Positions 24,957 through 34,221 of a DNA stretch of 64,000 nt are shown in pieces (the first letter of the stretch is position 1; each line of letters starts with the position of its first letter). The position numbers and the translations under genes were made by a program. The DNA comes from Pedobacter sp. SYP-B3415 (GTDB taxonomy: Bacteria; Bacteroidota; Bacteroidia; Sphingobacteriales; Sphingobacteriaceae): assembly GCF_004138205.1 (NCBI RefSeq), contig NZ_RXNQ01000011.1, forward strand, positions 1-64,000, given 5' to 3'. Under the pieces are notes generated by a model. That model searched no databases and was not told the DNA's origin. It worked only from the letters and a program-made list of their open reading frames with translations.

Positions 24957-27900
24957 ATGAATAAGTTTATAAAAAATATTATCGCGTTTTCGCTTAAAAA
25001 CAGGGTTTTTACTTTCTTCTGGGTGGGTATCCTGGTCATTGCCGGTTTCATCAGCTTTAAAAATATGCCCATTGAAGCATTTCCTGATGTAACGAATACG
25101 CAAATTGTTATTGTAACCGAGTGGAATGGAAGAAGCGCGGAAGAAATCGAGCGCTTTGTCACAGCGCCTATAGAGATCGCCATGAATGCCGTCCAGAAGA
25201 AGACCAGTGTTCGCAGTGTGACGATGTTCGGCTTGTCTGTAATTAAGATCATATTTGAAGATAACGTAGAAGACTTTTTTGCGCGTCAGCAGGTAAACAA
25301 CCAACTGCGGAATGTCTCGCTGCCGGATGATGTCGACCCTGAAGTACAGCCGCCATACGGGCCTACGGGCGAAGTTTTTAGGTACGTACTTAAAAGTAAA
25401 TCGCGCGATACGCGGGAACTTCTTACGCTGCAAAACTGGGTGATTGACCGGAACCTGCGGGCCGTGCCGGGCGTGGCCGATGTGGTCGCTTTTGGCGGCC
25501 AGGAAAAAGTTTATGAGATCAATGTTGATCCGAATCGTCTCTCACAATATAACATTACACCCCTTGAGGTATATGAAGCGGTTAACAAAAGTAACCTCAA
25601 CGTTGGCGGAGATGTGATTGAAAAGAATGGTCAGGCTTATGTGGTGCGTGGAATCGGGCTACTGCAGAGCATAGCAGATCTCGAGAATATCATCGTTGAT
25701 GAGGCCAACGGCAATCCTATTCTTGTAAAGCAATTGGCGAAGGTTGAGGAAGGCTCCTTAACCCGCGTTGGCCAGGTGGGGCTGAACGATAATGACGATG
25801 TTGTGGAGGGAATCGTTGTGATGAGGAAAGATGAAAATCCGAAAGAAGTACTCGAAAGGATCAAATCCAAAATTGAGGAGCTGAACAGCCGTATTCTGCC
25901 ATCGGATGTGAAGATGGAGACATTTTATGATCGCGATGATCTGATGAATTATACCACAAATACCGTTATGCATAACCTTGTAGAAGGGATCGTGCTGGTA
26001 ACGGTGATTGTTTTTCTTTTCATGGCCGACTGGCGTACAACACTCATTGTTTCGCTGGTTATCCCGCTGTCGCTGTTGTTTGCATTTCTGTGCCTTAAGT
26101 TGAAGGGCATGAGCGCAAACCTGCTTTCTTTGGGTGCTGTCGATTTCGGGATTATCATTGATGGCGCTGTAGTGATGGTAGAAGGGATTTTCGTATCGCT
26201 CGATCATTTTGCGCATCGCCATGGTATGGCAAGATTTAACCGGCTCTCAAAAGGCGGACTAATCAAAAAAACAGGCCTTGAAATGGGAAAATCCATTTTC
26301 TTTTCGAAGCTGATCATCATCATTGCGCTGCTGCCCATTTTTGCGTTTCAGAAAGTGGAGGGCAAGATGTTTTCGCCCCTAGCCTATACACTTGGTTTTG
26401 CTTTGCTGGGCGCGCTGTTATTTACCCTCACGCTGGTGCCGGTACTTTCCCACATGCTGTTGAACAAGAACATCAGGGAGAAAAATAATCCTTTTGTTAA
26501 TTTCTGGAACCGGATCGTTGAAAGGGGTTTTGCTTTTACCTTCCGGCATAAAAAGGAAAGCATTGCCGTGGCGCTCGCGGTACTGGCCGTTACCCTGTTC
26601 TCGTCAAGATTCCTGGGAACGGAATTTCTGCCACAATTAAATGAGGGGGCGCTTTGGGTAGGTGCCGAACTTCCGATGAGCAGCAGCCTGAACGAGACGA
26701 CAAAAACTGTGACCATGTTACGCAGGGAGCTCAGGGCTTTTGAAGAGGTAAACGATGTGCTGTCGCAGATCGGGCGGAGTAATGACGGAACAGACCCGAA
26801 CGGCTTTTACTTTGTCCAGATGCAGGTTAACCTGAAACCCAGGGAAGAATGGAAAAGGAAGATCAGTATGGATAGCCTGATTAGCGAAATGGATGTGAGA
26901 TTGAGTAAGTATCAGGGCATCGTCTTCAATTACTCGCAGCCTATTATAGATAACGTTGCAGAATCAGTTGCGGGAATAAAAGCCGCCAATGCAGTAAAAA
27001 TTTACGGGGATGACCTTGCAAAACTCGATGTGCTCGCCGATCAGGTCATCGAAAAGATAAAAAACATTGAAGGTGTGAAGGATGTAGGCATTTTACGAAA
27101 TATCGGTCAGCCTGAAGTGAGTGTTATTCTTGATAAAGAAAAAATGGCTGCTTACGGCGTAACAATTTCAGACGCCCAGGCCGTGCTGGAAATGGCGTTT
27201 GGCGGTAAAACAGCAACCATGAAATACGAAGGTGAGCGGAAATTTGAGGTCCGGGTAAGGTATGATCAGGAATACCGCAAAGACGAAAATGATATTGGCG
27301 ACCTTAAAGTCCCTTCACTCAGCAAAATTAAAATCCCGCTTAAGGAACTCTGCACCATCAGGAAAGTTACCGGCCCGGCTTTTGTCTACCGCGACGACAC
27401 GAAACGCCTGATTGGGGTTAAATTTTCTGTACGCGGAAGGGATCTTGGAAGCACTATTGCCGAGGCACAGGCAAAAGTAAAAGATATTGCACTGCCTTCG
27501 GGATATACCGTGGGGTGGACAGGGGAGTTTGAAAACCAGGTGCGGGCAACGGGCCGTCTGGGTGAAGTCATTCCTGTAAGCCTGATCGGCATATTCGTAG
27601 TTCTGTTTATTATGTTCGGTAACATCAAAGATGCCCTGCTCGTGCTGGCCAATGTTCCTTTTGCCCTTATTGGTGGGATCCTGGCGCTGCATCTGACCGG
27701 GATGAACTTCGGTATATCTGCGGGCGTAGGGTTTATTGCCTTGCTGGGAATATGCATTCAAAATGGCGTGATATTAATTTCGGAGTTCCATAAAAACCTG
27801 CGTAAACACGTTTCGCTTGATGAGGCCATTGTGCTGGCAGTACGAGTCAGGACAAGGCCGGTTGTCATGACCGCCTTAATGGCTTCTATCGGCCTTCTGC

Positions 27901-28070
27901 CTGCGGCTATTTCTTCAGGTATTGGCTCTGAGTCTCAAAAGCCTCTGGCAATCGTGATCATCGGCGGACTGATCACCGCAACCCTGCTCACGCTGCTGGT
28001 ATTTCCGGTTATCTTCTGGTTTTTTAACCGGCGGGCTCACGGTCAGATCGTAATGCCAGAGGCTAGTTGA
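24957..28070 (+). CDS. Heavy-metal efflux RND pump, CzcA type
   Basis: Encodes 1037 residues in the usual two-repeat RND layout: TM1 near residue 12-32, a large periplasmic loop, TM2-6 around 335-490, TM7 near 530, a second loop, TM8-12 around 865-1030. The TM4 motif reads Asp396-FGIII-Asp402-GAVVMV-Glu409, the D-x5-D-x6-E spacing of CzcA-type (Co/Zn/Cd) pumps, not the CusA (Cu/Ag) variant. It uses proton influx to expel metal from cytoplasm or periplasm. It completes an operon with channel and adaptor, under the upstream two-component pair. Confidence 0.93.
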   Translation: MNKFIKNIIAFSLKNRVFTFFWVGILVIAGFISFKNMPIEAFPDVTNTQIVIVTEWNGRSAEEIERFVTAPIEIAMNAVQKKTSVRSVTMFGLSVIKIIFEDNVEDFFARQQVNNQLRNVSLPDDVDPEVQPPYGPTGEVFRYVLKSKSRDTRELLTLQNWVIDRNLRAVPGVADVVAFGGQEKVYEINVDPNRLSQYNITPLEVYEAVNKSNLNVGGDVIEKNGQAYVVRGIGLLQSIADLENIIVDEANGNPILVKQLAKVEEGSLTRVGQVGLNDNDDVVEGIVVMRKDENPKEVLERIKSKIEELNSRILPSDVKMETFYDRDDLMNYTTNTVMHNLVEGIVLVTVIVFLFMADWRTTLIVSLVIPLSLLFAFLCLKLKGMSANLLSLGAVDFGIIIDGAVVMVEGIFVSLDHFAHRHGMARFNRLSKGGLIKKTGLEMGKSIFFSKLIIIIALLPIFAFQKVEGKMFSPLAYTLGFALLGALLFTLTLVPVLSHMLLNKNIREKNNPFVNFWNRIVERGFAFTFRHKKESIAVALAVLAVTLFSSRFLGTEFLPQLNEGALWVGAELPMSSSLNETTKTVTMLRRELRAFEEVNDVLSQIGRSNDGTDPNGFYFVQMQVNLKPREEWKRKISMDSLISEMDVRLSKYQGIVFNYSQPIIDNVAESVAGIKAANAVKIYGDDLAKLDVLADQVIEKIKNIEGVKDVGILRNIGQPEVSVILDKEKMAAYGVTISDAQAVLEMAFGGKTATMKYEGERKFEVRVRYDQEYRKDENDIGDLKVPSLSKIKIPLKELCTIRKVTGPAFVYRDDTKRLIGVKFSVRGRDLGSTIAEAQAKVKDIALPSGYTVGWTGEFENQVRATGRLGEVIPVSLIGIFVVLFIMFGNIKDALLVLANVPFALIGGILALHLTGMNFGISAGVGFIALLGICIQNGVILISEFHKNLRKHVSLDEAIVLAVRVRTRPVVMTALMASIGLLPAAISSGIGSESQKPLAIVIIGGLITATLLTLLVFPVIFWFFNRRAHGQIVMPEAS

Positions 28071-28139
28071 TAAAAAGGTATATGTAGTATATACATCGGC
28101 ACTGGCACGTACCACGCCCAAAATCAACATATATAACGT

Positions 28140-28177
28140 AAAGCGCCGCAGGTTTGACCGGGCGCTTTAATTATTTG
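28140..28177 (+). terminator. Probable terminator of the efflux operon
   Basis: Perfect arms AAAGCGCC (28140-28147) and GGCGCTTT (28161-28168) with a 13-nt loop, then AATTATTTG. The T tract is weak. The remaining stretch to 28439 holds no supported gene; the frame at 28188-28379 has no features. Confidence 0.6.
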
Positions 28178-28439
28178 TCATGCAACCTCAGATTGGTGGC
28201 CTAACCCCCGGCAGAATTAAGCAATTGCCAGAAGCGGGCATGGAAAAATTCGCTAGTTGGGGGTTGTGAAGGGTTAAATCGCTCATGATGGCAACCGGTT
28301 CCCGGCCGGAAGCCCTGGGTCTTGCCAACCGAAGATTGTACGTGCTTTTACTGTTGCGTCGTCGATACAAAATTAGCATCAGGATGTCACCATTCAGCGG
28401 GTTTGCTGGTCTGGTTGGTATACATTAAAATTTTAACAC

Positions 28440-28961
28440 ATGAAAAAAGTACTATTATCATTGTTTACAACCGCGGCGCTGGCCCTTTCTGCCGCCGCAC
28501 AAACTGATGCTCCGGTAAGGCTAAGCGTGGGAGCGGATCTGGCAGTGCCCACCGGCAATTTTGCAATATTAAGCGGTGTCGGTTATGGAGGATCCCTCAA
28601 AGGTGAATTTAAATTAGCTGAAAAGTTCAACCTGACAGCTTCTGCCGGTTATCTATCCTTTCCTTATAAAGACGTCTGGTCAGACATGGAAGAGGCTTTT
28701 GATATTGATTTGGGAAGTATGAACGCGGTACCGGTTAAAGGCGGCGCTAAATACTTTTTTACCAACATGATCTACGGCTCGGCCGAACTGGGAGCAGCCT
28801 TTACATCCGGTGCCACGGCCTTTATATATGTGCCTTCTGTGGGTGTTTCGATACCGCTGAAGAAGAACGCGCTGGATGTTGATGCCCGTTACGAATCCTG
28901 GTCAAGCGGCGGAACGACCTCCTTTCTTGGCATCCGGGCTGCGTATTCCTTTAGATTATAG
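28440..28961 (+). CDS. Small outer-membrane beta-barrel (porin-like) protein
   Basis: Encodes 173 residues with a Sec signal peptide (KKVLLSLFTTAALALSAAA, cleavage before QTDAP). The mature part alternates hydrophobic and polar residues as in an eight-stranded barrel (GVGYGGSLKGEFKLAEKFNL, KGGAKYFFTNMIYGSAELG) and ends with a terminal aromatic strand, AAYSFRL, as required for barrel insertion. It is typical of the small outer-membrane-beta-barrel families of Bacteroidota with no known specific role. It is monocistronic; the efflux operon terminator lies upstream. Confidence 0.8.
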   Translation: MKKVLLSLFTTAALALSAAAQTDAPVRLSVGADLAVPTGNFAILSGVGYGGSLKGEFKLAEKFNLTASAGYLSFPYKDVWSDMEEAFDIDLGSMNAVPVKGGAKYFFTNMIYGSAELGAAFTSGATAFIYVPSVGVSIPLKKNALDVDARYESWSSGGTTSFLGIRAAYSFRL

Positions 28962-29816
28962 TTGTAAAATATTATTGTCCGGTTGAAGCACAAGGCGGGA
29001 ACTTTAAACTCTTAGACGGTAATGCCGCGTTCAAAACTATAGCCGGTGCTTCAGATCCCACTTCCCGGACTATCGTTCGTGTTATAGAAAAATTACGATT
29101 GATTGAAACTAAAAGAGCAATTTCCACATCGGAGATTGCTCTTTTTATGATTGTTAGCTCACTGTTATCCGGTAAAAATTGGCTGAATGAAATAGGATCC
29201 TTCTAAGCAGTCTCAAAACAGTATTTGCCTGAGTCTTCTGAATCAAGCCCCCCTGTATTCTATGTGTGCGGGTTTTATGTACAGGCGGTGGTTTTGATGA
29301 AGTTTTTGCCTGCTTACTGCCACTGATAGGTGCGAACCGGCCTTGTATCTTCTCGCCGCAGAAAAGTATTAAAAGTCTTGCACTGTTTTAAGGAGGTCGC
29401 GAAGAACCAAGGAGGGGAACCAGCCCGGAACGGAATGGCGCAGGGGTAATCCGGGCCTTTTCCCGCCGCCGTCGGACTTTTGATGCTTTTATGCAAGAAG
29501 AGATACACAGCCGGAGCGGTTTGCTTCTTTTCCAAGAAAAAGAAGGAGCCCCCGCGGCGATGAGCGGTTCGATACCATAGCCTCACATCTATTGGAAACC
29601 AAAGAACTATAGGCTTTCGTAAAACTTTCCCCGGACAACACTGATTGTTAGCTTATGAAGGCGGATAAATCTGAACCTCCATATAGCTTGTTCCTGAAGA
29701 CTTTAGGTGCTAACCAGAAGTTCAGATAACTGCGGCGATTTGAAACGGCAGTCCGGTTGGCCGACCAGAAAGCGCTGCGCAGGGGGGTGACTCGCTGTAG
29801 GGTGTGCTCAGACCGG
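28962..29816. other. Long intergenic stretch
   Basis: Holds an 83-codon open frame without start (28955-29206, reading for example GGNFKLLDGNAAFKTIAGAS), a good terminator hairpin at 29111-29147, and a 90-codon minus-strand ORF at 29314-29586 with low-complexity character (GGSFFFLEKKQTAPAVYLFL). None is supported as a gene. The rest, including 29590-29816, shows nothing recognisable. Confidence 0.4.
29111..29147 (+). terminator. Rho-independent terminator, probably of the porin-like gene
   Basis: AAAAGAGCAAT (29111-29121) pairs with ATTGCTCTTTT (from 29135), 13-nt loop, ending in a run of five T. It is 150 bp after the porin-like gene. Confidence 0.75.
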
Positions 29817-30767
29817 CTATGCAGTTTCAGTTTCGCAGATATCTGCCAGCGCCCTGAAAAGGTTCATCGGGTATTCTGCGAGCCTGTTACAAAGATAGAG
29901 GTACCATTCCTGGCCGTATACATAGTACAACTTTGTACTATATCCTTCCTCATGCAAATCCAGAAGCTGTTGCTGACAGATGCCATACAAGCTTTCAAAC
30001 TCGTAGTGCGTAGTTAAAGGACGATAGAAATTAACCAGGTTTTTTGCTTCCTGCTGAAGTTGATAGTCATGAGTGGCTATCGAACATTTGTGCTGTGTTT
30101 CCAGCAGTTCAGCAATATAATCCAGATATGCATCGTTCAGGGCCTCCCCGCGGGCCATACTCAGGCCGGGCGCTGTGGCGTAAGCGCCTTTGACAATCCG
30201 GATCCGGCCTGGAAGATTTTTCAGTTCATCAAAATCATCTCGGGTTCTGTACAGGTAAGCCTGTAAAGTAACGGCCAGTACACCCGTGAGTTTTGCAGCC
30301 TCCTGATAGAGGGAAATGATCTTATCGGTTTGCCCGGTTCCCTCGGCACTGAGATTCACCTCGATGCCGTAGCGCTCAGCCTGCCTGCAAATAGCGAGCA
30401 GGTTATTGAGACAAAGTTCTGCAGACTGGTTCAGGCCGATGTGGGAAAGATCTAATGATACGGTGGTATGCAGCCCTTCGGCACCAATATGGCCGCAAAT
30501 GTGCTGAAACTCCCGGGTTGCCAAAGCGGCTTCCTTTTCCGAACCTGCATTTTCGCCGATATATTCAAGAGATGACTTCATTCCGCCGGCCTGCGTTTCG
30601 CGGACTTTAACAAGCGCCTGCGCGAGAGTATCGCCGGCAACGTACCGTTGCGCCGCTTTCCATACCACCCGGTATAAAAGCGGATTAGTTAACAGGTAGG
30701 CTTTGGCCCTGCTGTCTGTTGCTGCGGCTTTGAGCGCAGCGCTTCCAAGATTTAATAATTCGTTCAT
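29817..30767 (-). CDS. Proline dehydrogenase (FAD-dependent, monofunctional)
   Basis: Encodes 316 residues, a bare ProDH barrel without the aldehyde dehydrogenase domain of PutA. Family motifs are VSLDLSHIGL, LQAYLYRTRDDF, RIVKGAYAT, SIATHDYQL, and the C-terminal substrate-binding helix YGQEWYLYLCNRLAEYPMN, equivalent to the YxxYGxxWxxYLxRRLAERxxN pattern. It oxidises proline to pyrroline-5-carboxylate, passing electrons to FAD and probably the quinone pool. The glutamate-forming P5C dehydrogenase is not in the window. A sigma-factor gene lies 75 bp upstream on the same strand and may be co-transcribed. Confidence 0.88.
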   Translation of the reverse strand: MNELLNLGSAALKAAATDSRAKAYLLTNPLLYRVVWKAAQRYVAGDTLAQALVKVRETQAGGMKSSLEYIGENAGSEKEAALATREFQHICGHIGAEGLHTTVSLDLSHIGLNQSAELCLNNLLAICRQAERYGIEVNLSAEGTGQTDKIISLYQEAAKLTGVLAVTLQAYLYRTRDDFDELKNLPGRIRIVKGAYATAPGLSMARGEALNDAYLDYIAELLETQHKCSIATHDYQLQQEAKNLVNFYRPLTTHYEFESLYGICQQQLLDLHEEGYSTKLYYVYGQEWYLYLCNRLAEYPMNLFRALADICETETA

Positions 30768-30842
30768 TGATAAGATCAGGTATGGGAGTCTCGTGTTAGC
30801 GGTTTTGAAGTTGGAAAAATGTTGGTTAGGCTTTGAGTTTTA

Positions 30843-31394
30843 TCAGAGCTGGATGACCCGCTCTCTGACTCTTAAGGTAGCCCTGATATTTTTTCTTGCT
30901 CTGCATACCCGTGTCTTCGAAACGCTTTCTGAAATGCCCAGTGTATCAGAAATTTCTTTGTGGGTCAGTCCTTCAATTGCGTAAAGTTCAAAAGGGGTTT
31001 TAAGGGTGCCGGGCAGGGTCTTAAGCGCACTGATCAGATGATCCACGTCAGGTGCGCTGTCAATCTGGTGTTTAAATTTCAGCGTCGCTTCTTCAATGGG
31101 GGCCGTCACCACCTGCCGTTTGTGCTGATCAACAATGGTAAGCGCAGAATTGATTATGATCCGTTTCATCCAGCCTTCAAAAGAACCGGCACCCGAATAA
31201 GTGGCCAGCCTGGCAAAGATTTTTCTGAAACCTATCATGACAATATCCTCTGCTTCCATGTCATCTTTTGCATACCTTAATGCAAGGGCATGCATGACAG
31301 GAAAATATCTTGTGAACAATTTTCGTTGTGCGCCGGGCAGCTCCGCCTTACAGCCGGAGATCAGAAAATCCAGCTCCTTGTTATGTCTCTCCAC
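30843..31394 (-). CDS. ECF-type RNA polymerase sigma factor
   Basis: From the GTG at 31394 the product is 183 residues, normal for this family; another in-frame GTG at 31454 would add 20. Region 2 contains DDMEAEDIVMIGFRKIFARL and SFEGWMKRIIINSAL. Region 4 contains the helix-turn-helix GLTHKEISDTLGISESVSKT followed by basic residues. No anti-sigma gene is adjacent. The proline dehydrogenase gene follows and a lipoprotein gene is divergent. Its target promoters are unknown. Confidence 0.85.
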   Translation of the reverse strand: MERHNKELDFLISGCKAELPGAQRKLFTRYFPVMHALALRYAKDDMEAEDIVMIGFRKIFARLATYSGAGSFEGWMKRIIINSALTIVDQHKRQVVTAPIEEATLKFKHQIDSAPDVDHLISALKTLPGTLKTPFELYAIEGLTHKEISDTLGISESVSKTRVCRARKNIRATLRVRERVIQL

Positions 31395-31512
31395 TTTAAT
31401 AATTGTTTGGTCCTTGCCCGGGTAATTCAGGCGCCACGAAAGTAGGTCTGCCACTGGCCCCCGGCAATCACATATAGATGGGGTTTCTCCTGTTTATTCC
31501 CATGAACATGTG

Positions 31513-31544
31513 ATTGTGATCCCCTTGCTGTGAGGATACTTTTG
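31513..31544 (+). promoter_or_regulatory. Promoter of the lipoprotein gene at 31564
   Basis: ATTG (31513-31516) and TACTTTTG (31537-31544) fit the Bacteroidota -33 and TAnnTTTG -7 elements with a 20-nt spacer. The transcription start would lie about 12 bp before the ATG. Confidence 0.55.
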
Positions 31545-31563
31545 CGGCATAAAAACAATCAAA

Positions 31564-32070
31564 ATGAAATCAAGAATCCTTGTGCTGGCCCTGCTTTTAG
31601 CCAGTGCCGCTATTTCCTGTAAGAAAGATCATGCTCCGGATGAGGCCGATTTAAGAAAGTCCAGCTTCGCGTACAGCGGATATAACATTTCGAAAGCCGA
31701 AGGCACTCTTGTTATGCGGGAAGGCTATTGCGATTTTACACTGGCCAAACCAGGGGCTGAGCCAGACCAGCCACGAATACAGGTTATCATCCACAGTTTT
31801 TCGGGGGTAGGGGAATATGATGTCGCAGATACCGATATCGTTGTCTACGCGAGCGAAGGCACTGAAGAATTGTATTGGAAAAACTTCTCTCCTTATGAAG
31901 ACAGGCCTGTGGCTGCAGGCAAGATCAAGGTAATAAAATGTGATGAACGGTTTGTAGCCGAAATAGATTGTACGTTGACCAACATTTCAGGCGATCAGGC
32001 CCGTACGGTTAAACAAACTGCACTGAAAGCGCGGACTGATCAACGCGTTGTCATGCAAAAGGTAGACTGA
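31564..32070 (+). CDS. Lipoprotein of unknown function
   Basis: Encodes 168 residues with a lipoprotein signal (ILVLALLLASAAISCKKDH, lipobox AISC) followed by the Lys-Lys-Asp typical of Bacteroidota lipoproteins. The mature domain is beta-rich (SSFAYSGYNISKAEGTLVM, IQVIIHSFSGVGEYDVADT). Two Cys (REGYCDFT, EIDCTLTN) may form a disulfide. I recognise no named family. It is divergent from the ECF sigma gene and has its own promoter. Confidence 0.65.
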   Translation: MKSRILVLALLLASAAISCKKDHAPDEADLRKSSFAYSGYNISKAEGTLVMREGYCDFTLAKPGAEPDQPRIQVIIHSFSGVGEYDVADTDIVVYASEGTEELYWKNFSPYEDRPVAAGKIKVIKCDERFVAEIDCTLTNISGDQARTVKQTALKARTDQRVVMQKVD

Positions 32071-32293
32071 GTGCGCGTTGCGCACAAGCAGGGATTCTTT
32101 TAAAGTCCGTATTTGATTTGTAATCCAGACTTAAAGACACTCAACAGATTGGGTTTTTTCCAAAGCGCTTCACCAATAAGCTGCGCGTCCGGCCCTGGCA
32201 GCTACAGGCTGCAAAAACCGGTATTTATCCGCGATTATATGTATCAACCGGAGAATTACGGAATCCTTGATTTCCTGTGCCAGGCCCGCGAAG

Positions 32294-32378
32294 ATCGCCT
32301 CCGGTTCCTGACTTCCTGAAATGCTGCCGTTGTTCTTTTTGGCTTTTAGATTCGATAGGTTTCAGGGCCGGAGGCGAT
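32294..32378. repeat. Long-loop inverted repeat at the end of the cupin pseudogene
   Basis: ATCGCCTCCGG (32294-32304) is perfectly complementary to CCGGAGGCGAT (32368-32378); the stems extend about five more bp with one bulge (TTCCTGA versus TCAGGG). The loop is 57 nt. The right arm is followed by TTTTTAT. Confidence 0.6.
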
Positions 32379-32833
32379 TTTTATAAATAAGCAACGCATG
32401 GTACTGCTTTGAATATTGATGTACAAACCTAAACGGTTCTGAAATTGGCCGGTCAGGTGACCTGAAATAGCGGCAGGGCGCCACATGTATCGGGAACCTC
32501 GAACGTTTATGCGGTCCTCGCGCGTAGGCGGATTCGAAATAGCCAGAAATTCGAGCTCGCCTGAATGTTCGTTAGCAATCCGGTGTGGCTGACCGGGCGT
32601 AATGCCGATGCCCTGCCAGGGATGAAGCTGGGTTTCTGCTTCGTTCACGTAAACGGTAGCGATGCCACGCAGTACATAAAAGAACTGTGCAGCTTCCCTG
32701 CGCAGGTGAAGCTGTTCGGTTGCGCCTCCGGGCATAAGCTCTTGTTTACGGACATTTGCCCGGACTCCATCAGCACCCAGGCTTTGCATGCTGCGCCCCA
32801 GGTGTAGTGAAAACTATTTTCTTTAGTTACCAT
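32346..32833 (-). pseudogene. Cupin-domain protein, frameshifted
   Basis: The family start MVTKENSFHYTWGAACKAW...MSV is in the frame beginning at ATG 32833. The body, from KQELMPGGATEQLHLRREAA through FFYVLRGIATVYVN and ITPGQPHRI, is in a different frame. The two join if one base is missing near 32747-32750 (inside a Val codon). The usual cupin end after the REDRI region is not followed by a stop, and the frame instead runs about 50 unusual residues to 32346, so the 3' end also seems altered. Small cupins of this type bind a metal through His/Glu residues; the HLRR segment carries the first His. Either a genuine pseudogene or a sequencing error. Confidence 0.65.
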
Positions 32834-33189
32834 GGTCCTTTTTCAGACCAAAAACAGGCGAATCTATTGGTGCTGATTATCACATTTTCCGGGGATTTAC
32901 TCGCTGCAGGAGCAGCGGCTGGCTGCAGGCTCTTCATTAAATCCCACTTACATGTGATTTATGAGCATTTACCAGGCATCTAATTTTGCGGCCATCAAAC
33001 AAACACAAATTTCACGTCGTGTGAATCGCAGCATTGCCCTTTCGATATTATCCGTTTCCCTCAGCAAGCTTAGCCAGTTGCAATTGCTGAACGTTTTCAG
33101 CAAAAAGGCGCGGAACCGCCGGGCCGGGTTTGTCGAAGAACAACAGTTTTCGCTTTTCGATGACATGACTATTAAATCAAATCTATCAT

Positions 33190-34101
33190 ATGTTGACTAC
33201 ACAAGAAGTGACCACGGTACCGGCGCAGGAGGCCGTTAGGGATATCGTGTTAAGGGGCGGGCCGGAGCCTGAAGAATATATTCTCTTTGAAGAATGTCTT
33301 GCCGAATTATTTACCGCCGGGCATGGCGAAAGGCCGGCCCAAGTCCTGATGGAAGAATTTATGCCCCATTGTGGTTTTCTGCAGGATAAGTTATCGCTCA
33401 TGGGGCATATTCGCTGTAAACCCTATGGTTATGCAGGCGATTTTGAGGTGATTGACCGGATTTATCAAAACCAGATCCTGGATCAGAAGTATCAGACCTG
33501 GGATCGCTACAGTTTGCAGCACCCGGCAGCGCAGGCGGTCAGAAACAGAAAATCGTACTTTAAAAGCCGGTTAGGGGCGGCGCTTAAAACCGGTGCACCG
33601 CATCGACTGCTCAACCTGGCGTCAGGCCCGGCGAGGGATCTGATGGAATTGTATAACGAATTGATCCGCCCTGAGCAGCTCCACACCACCTGTGTAGAAA
33701 TGGATCCGCAGGCCATCGCCTATGCGCAGCAGCTGAACGCAGGTAACCTGGAACAGATTGAGTTTATCCGGAAAAACGTGTTCAGATACCAGACCGCCGC
33801 CAGGTTTGATACCATTTGGTCGGCCGGACTGTTTGATTATTTTAACGACAAGACATTTGTTTTGCTGCTTAGCCGGTTTGGCGACTGGCTGGAACCAGGC
33901 GGCGAGATCATTATCGGCAATTTTAACAGTGCATTTAATCCAAGCCGCCTGTTTATGGAAGTATTTGGCGACTGGCACCTGAACCACCGGACTGCGGAAG
34001 AACTGATCAGCCTGGCAGAACAGGCGGGGTATGCCCGGGAAAATATTCATATCGGGCGGGAGCCGGAAAATATAAACCTGTTTTTGCATATCAGAAGTTG
34101 A
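33190..34101 (+). CDS. Class I SAM-dependent methyltransferase
   Basis: Encodes 303 residues. The Rossmann methyltransferase core has motif I LLNLASGPARDLMELY, an acidic residue after strand 2 (TTCVEMDPQAIAYA), and DTIWSAGLFDYFNDKTFVLL and LEPGGEIIIGNF further on. The N-terminal 100 residues include HIRCKPYGYAGDFEVIDRIY, also found in methyltransferases commonly annotated as 3-hydroxypalmitate methyl ester (PhcB-like) synthases. That annotation is transferred loosely, so the substrate is unknown. The gene is divergent from the broken cupin gene and ends before a strong terminator. Confidence 0.82.
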   Translation: MLTTQEVTTVPAQEAVRDIVLRGGPEPEEYILFEECLAELFTAGHGERPAQVLMEEFMPHCGFLQDKLSLMGHIRCKPYGYAGDFEVIDRIYQNQILDQKYQTWDRYSLQHPAAQAVRNRKSYFKSRLGAALKTGAPHRLLNLASGPARDLMELYNELIRPEQLHTTCVEMDPQAIAYAQQLNAGNLEQIEFIRKNVFRYQTAARFDTIWSAGLFDYFNDKTFVLLLSRFGDWLEPGGEIIIGNFNSAFNPSRLFMEVFGDWHLNHRTAEELISLAEQAGYARENIHIGREPENINLFLHIRS

Positions 34102-34184
34102 GTAAAAACGGTCTGAGTGATCCAGTCATTCTTATCGTGTTAAAGAACCTGTAGCTCACTTAGGTTGGAGCGAGCAGGTAGCAG

Positions 34185-34221
34185 AAAACCCGCATAACTT
34201 CGTTTTGTTATGCGGGTTTTT
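34185..34221 (+). terminator. Rho-independent terminator
   Basis: AAAACCCGCATAAC (34185-34198) pairs with GTTATGCGGGTTTTT (34207-34221) around an 8-nt loop, ending in a T run. It serves the methyltransferase gene; the stretch to the converging YceI gene (34470) shows no other feature. Confidence 0.85.

Noticed and set aside
25758..26222. Minus-strand ORFs inside the RND pump gene
   Set aside because: The plus-strand pump frame is unambiguous; His/Gln-rich antisense translations are shadows.
29314..29586. 90-codon minus-strand ORF
   Set aside because: Low-complexity residues (FFFLEKK, Pro-rich), no start context, no domain; more likely non-coding or repeat-derived sequence.
32961..33239. 92-codon plus ORF overlapping the methyltransferase start
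   Set aside because: Overlaps the real gene's N-terminus in another frame and faces a similar-length minus ORF; no family character.
34100..34221. Possible tRNA near the methyltransferase terminator
   Set aside because: The GTAGCTCACTTAGGTTGGAGCG stretch looked tRNA-like, but no acceptor stem, T-loop GTTCRAATC or 3' half could be found.
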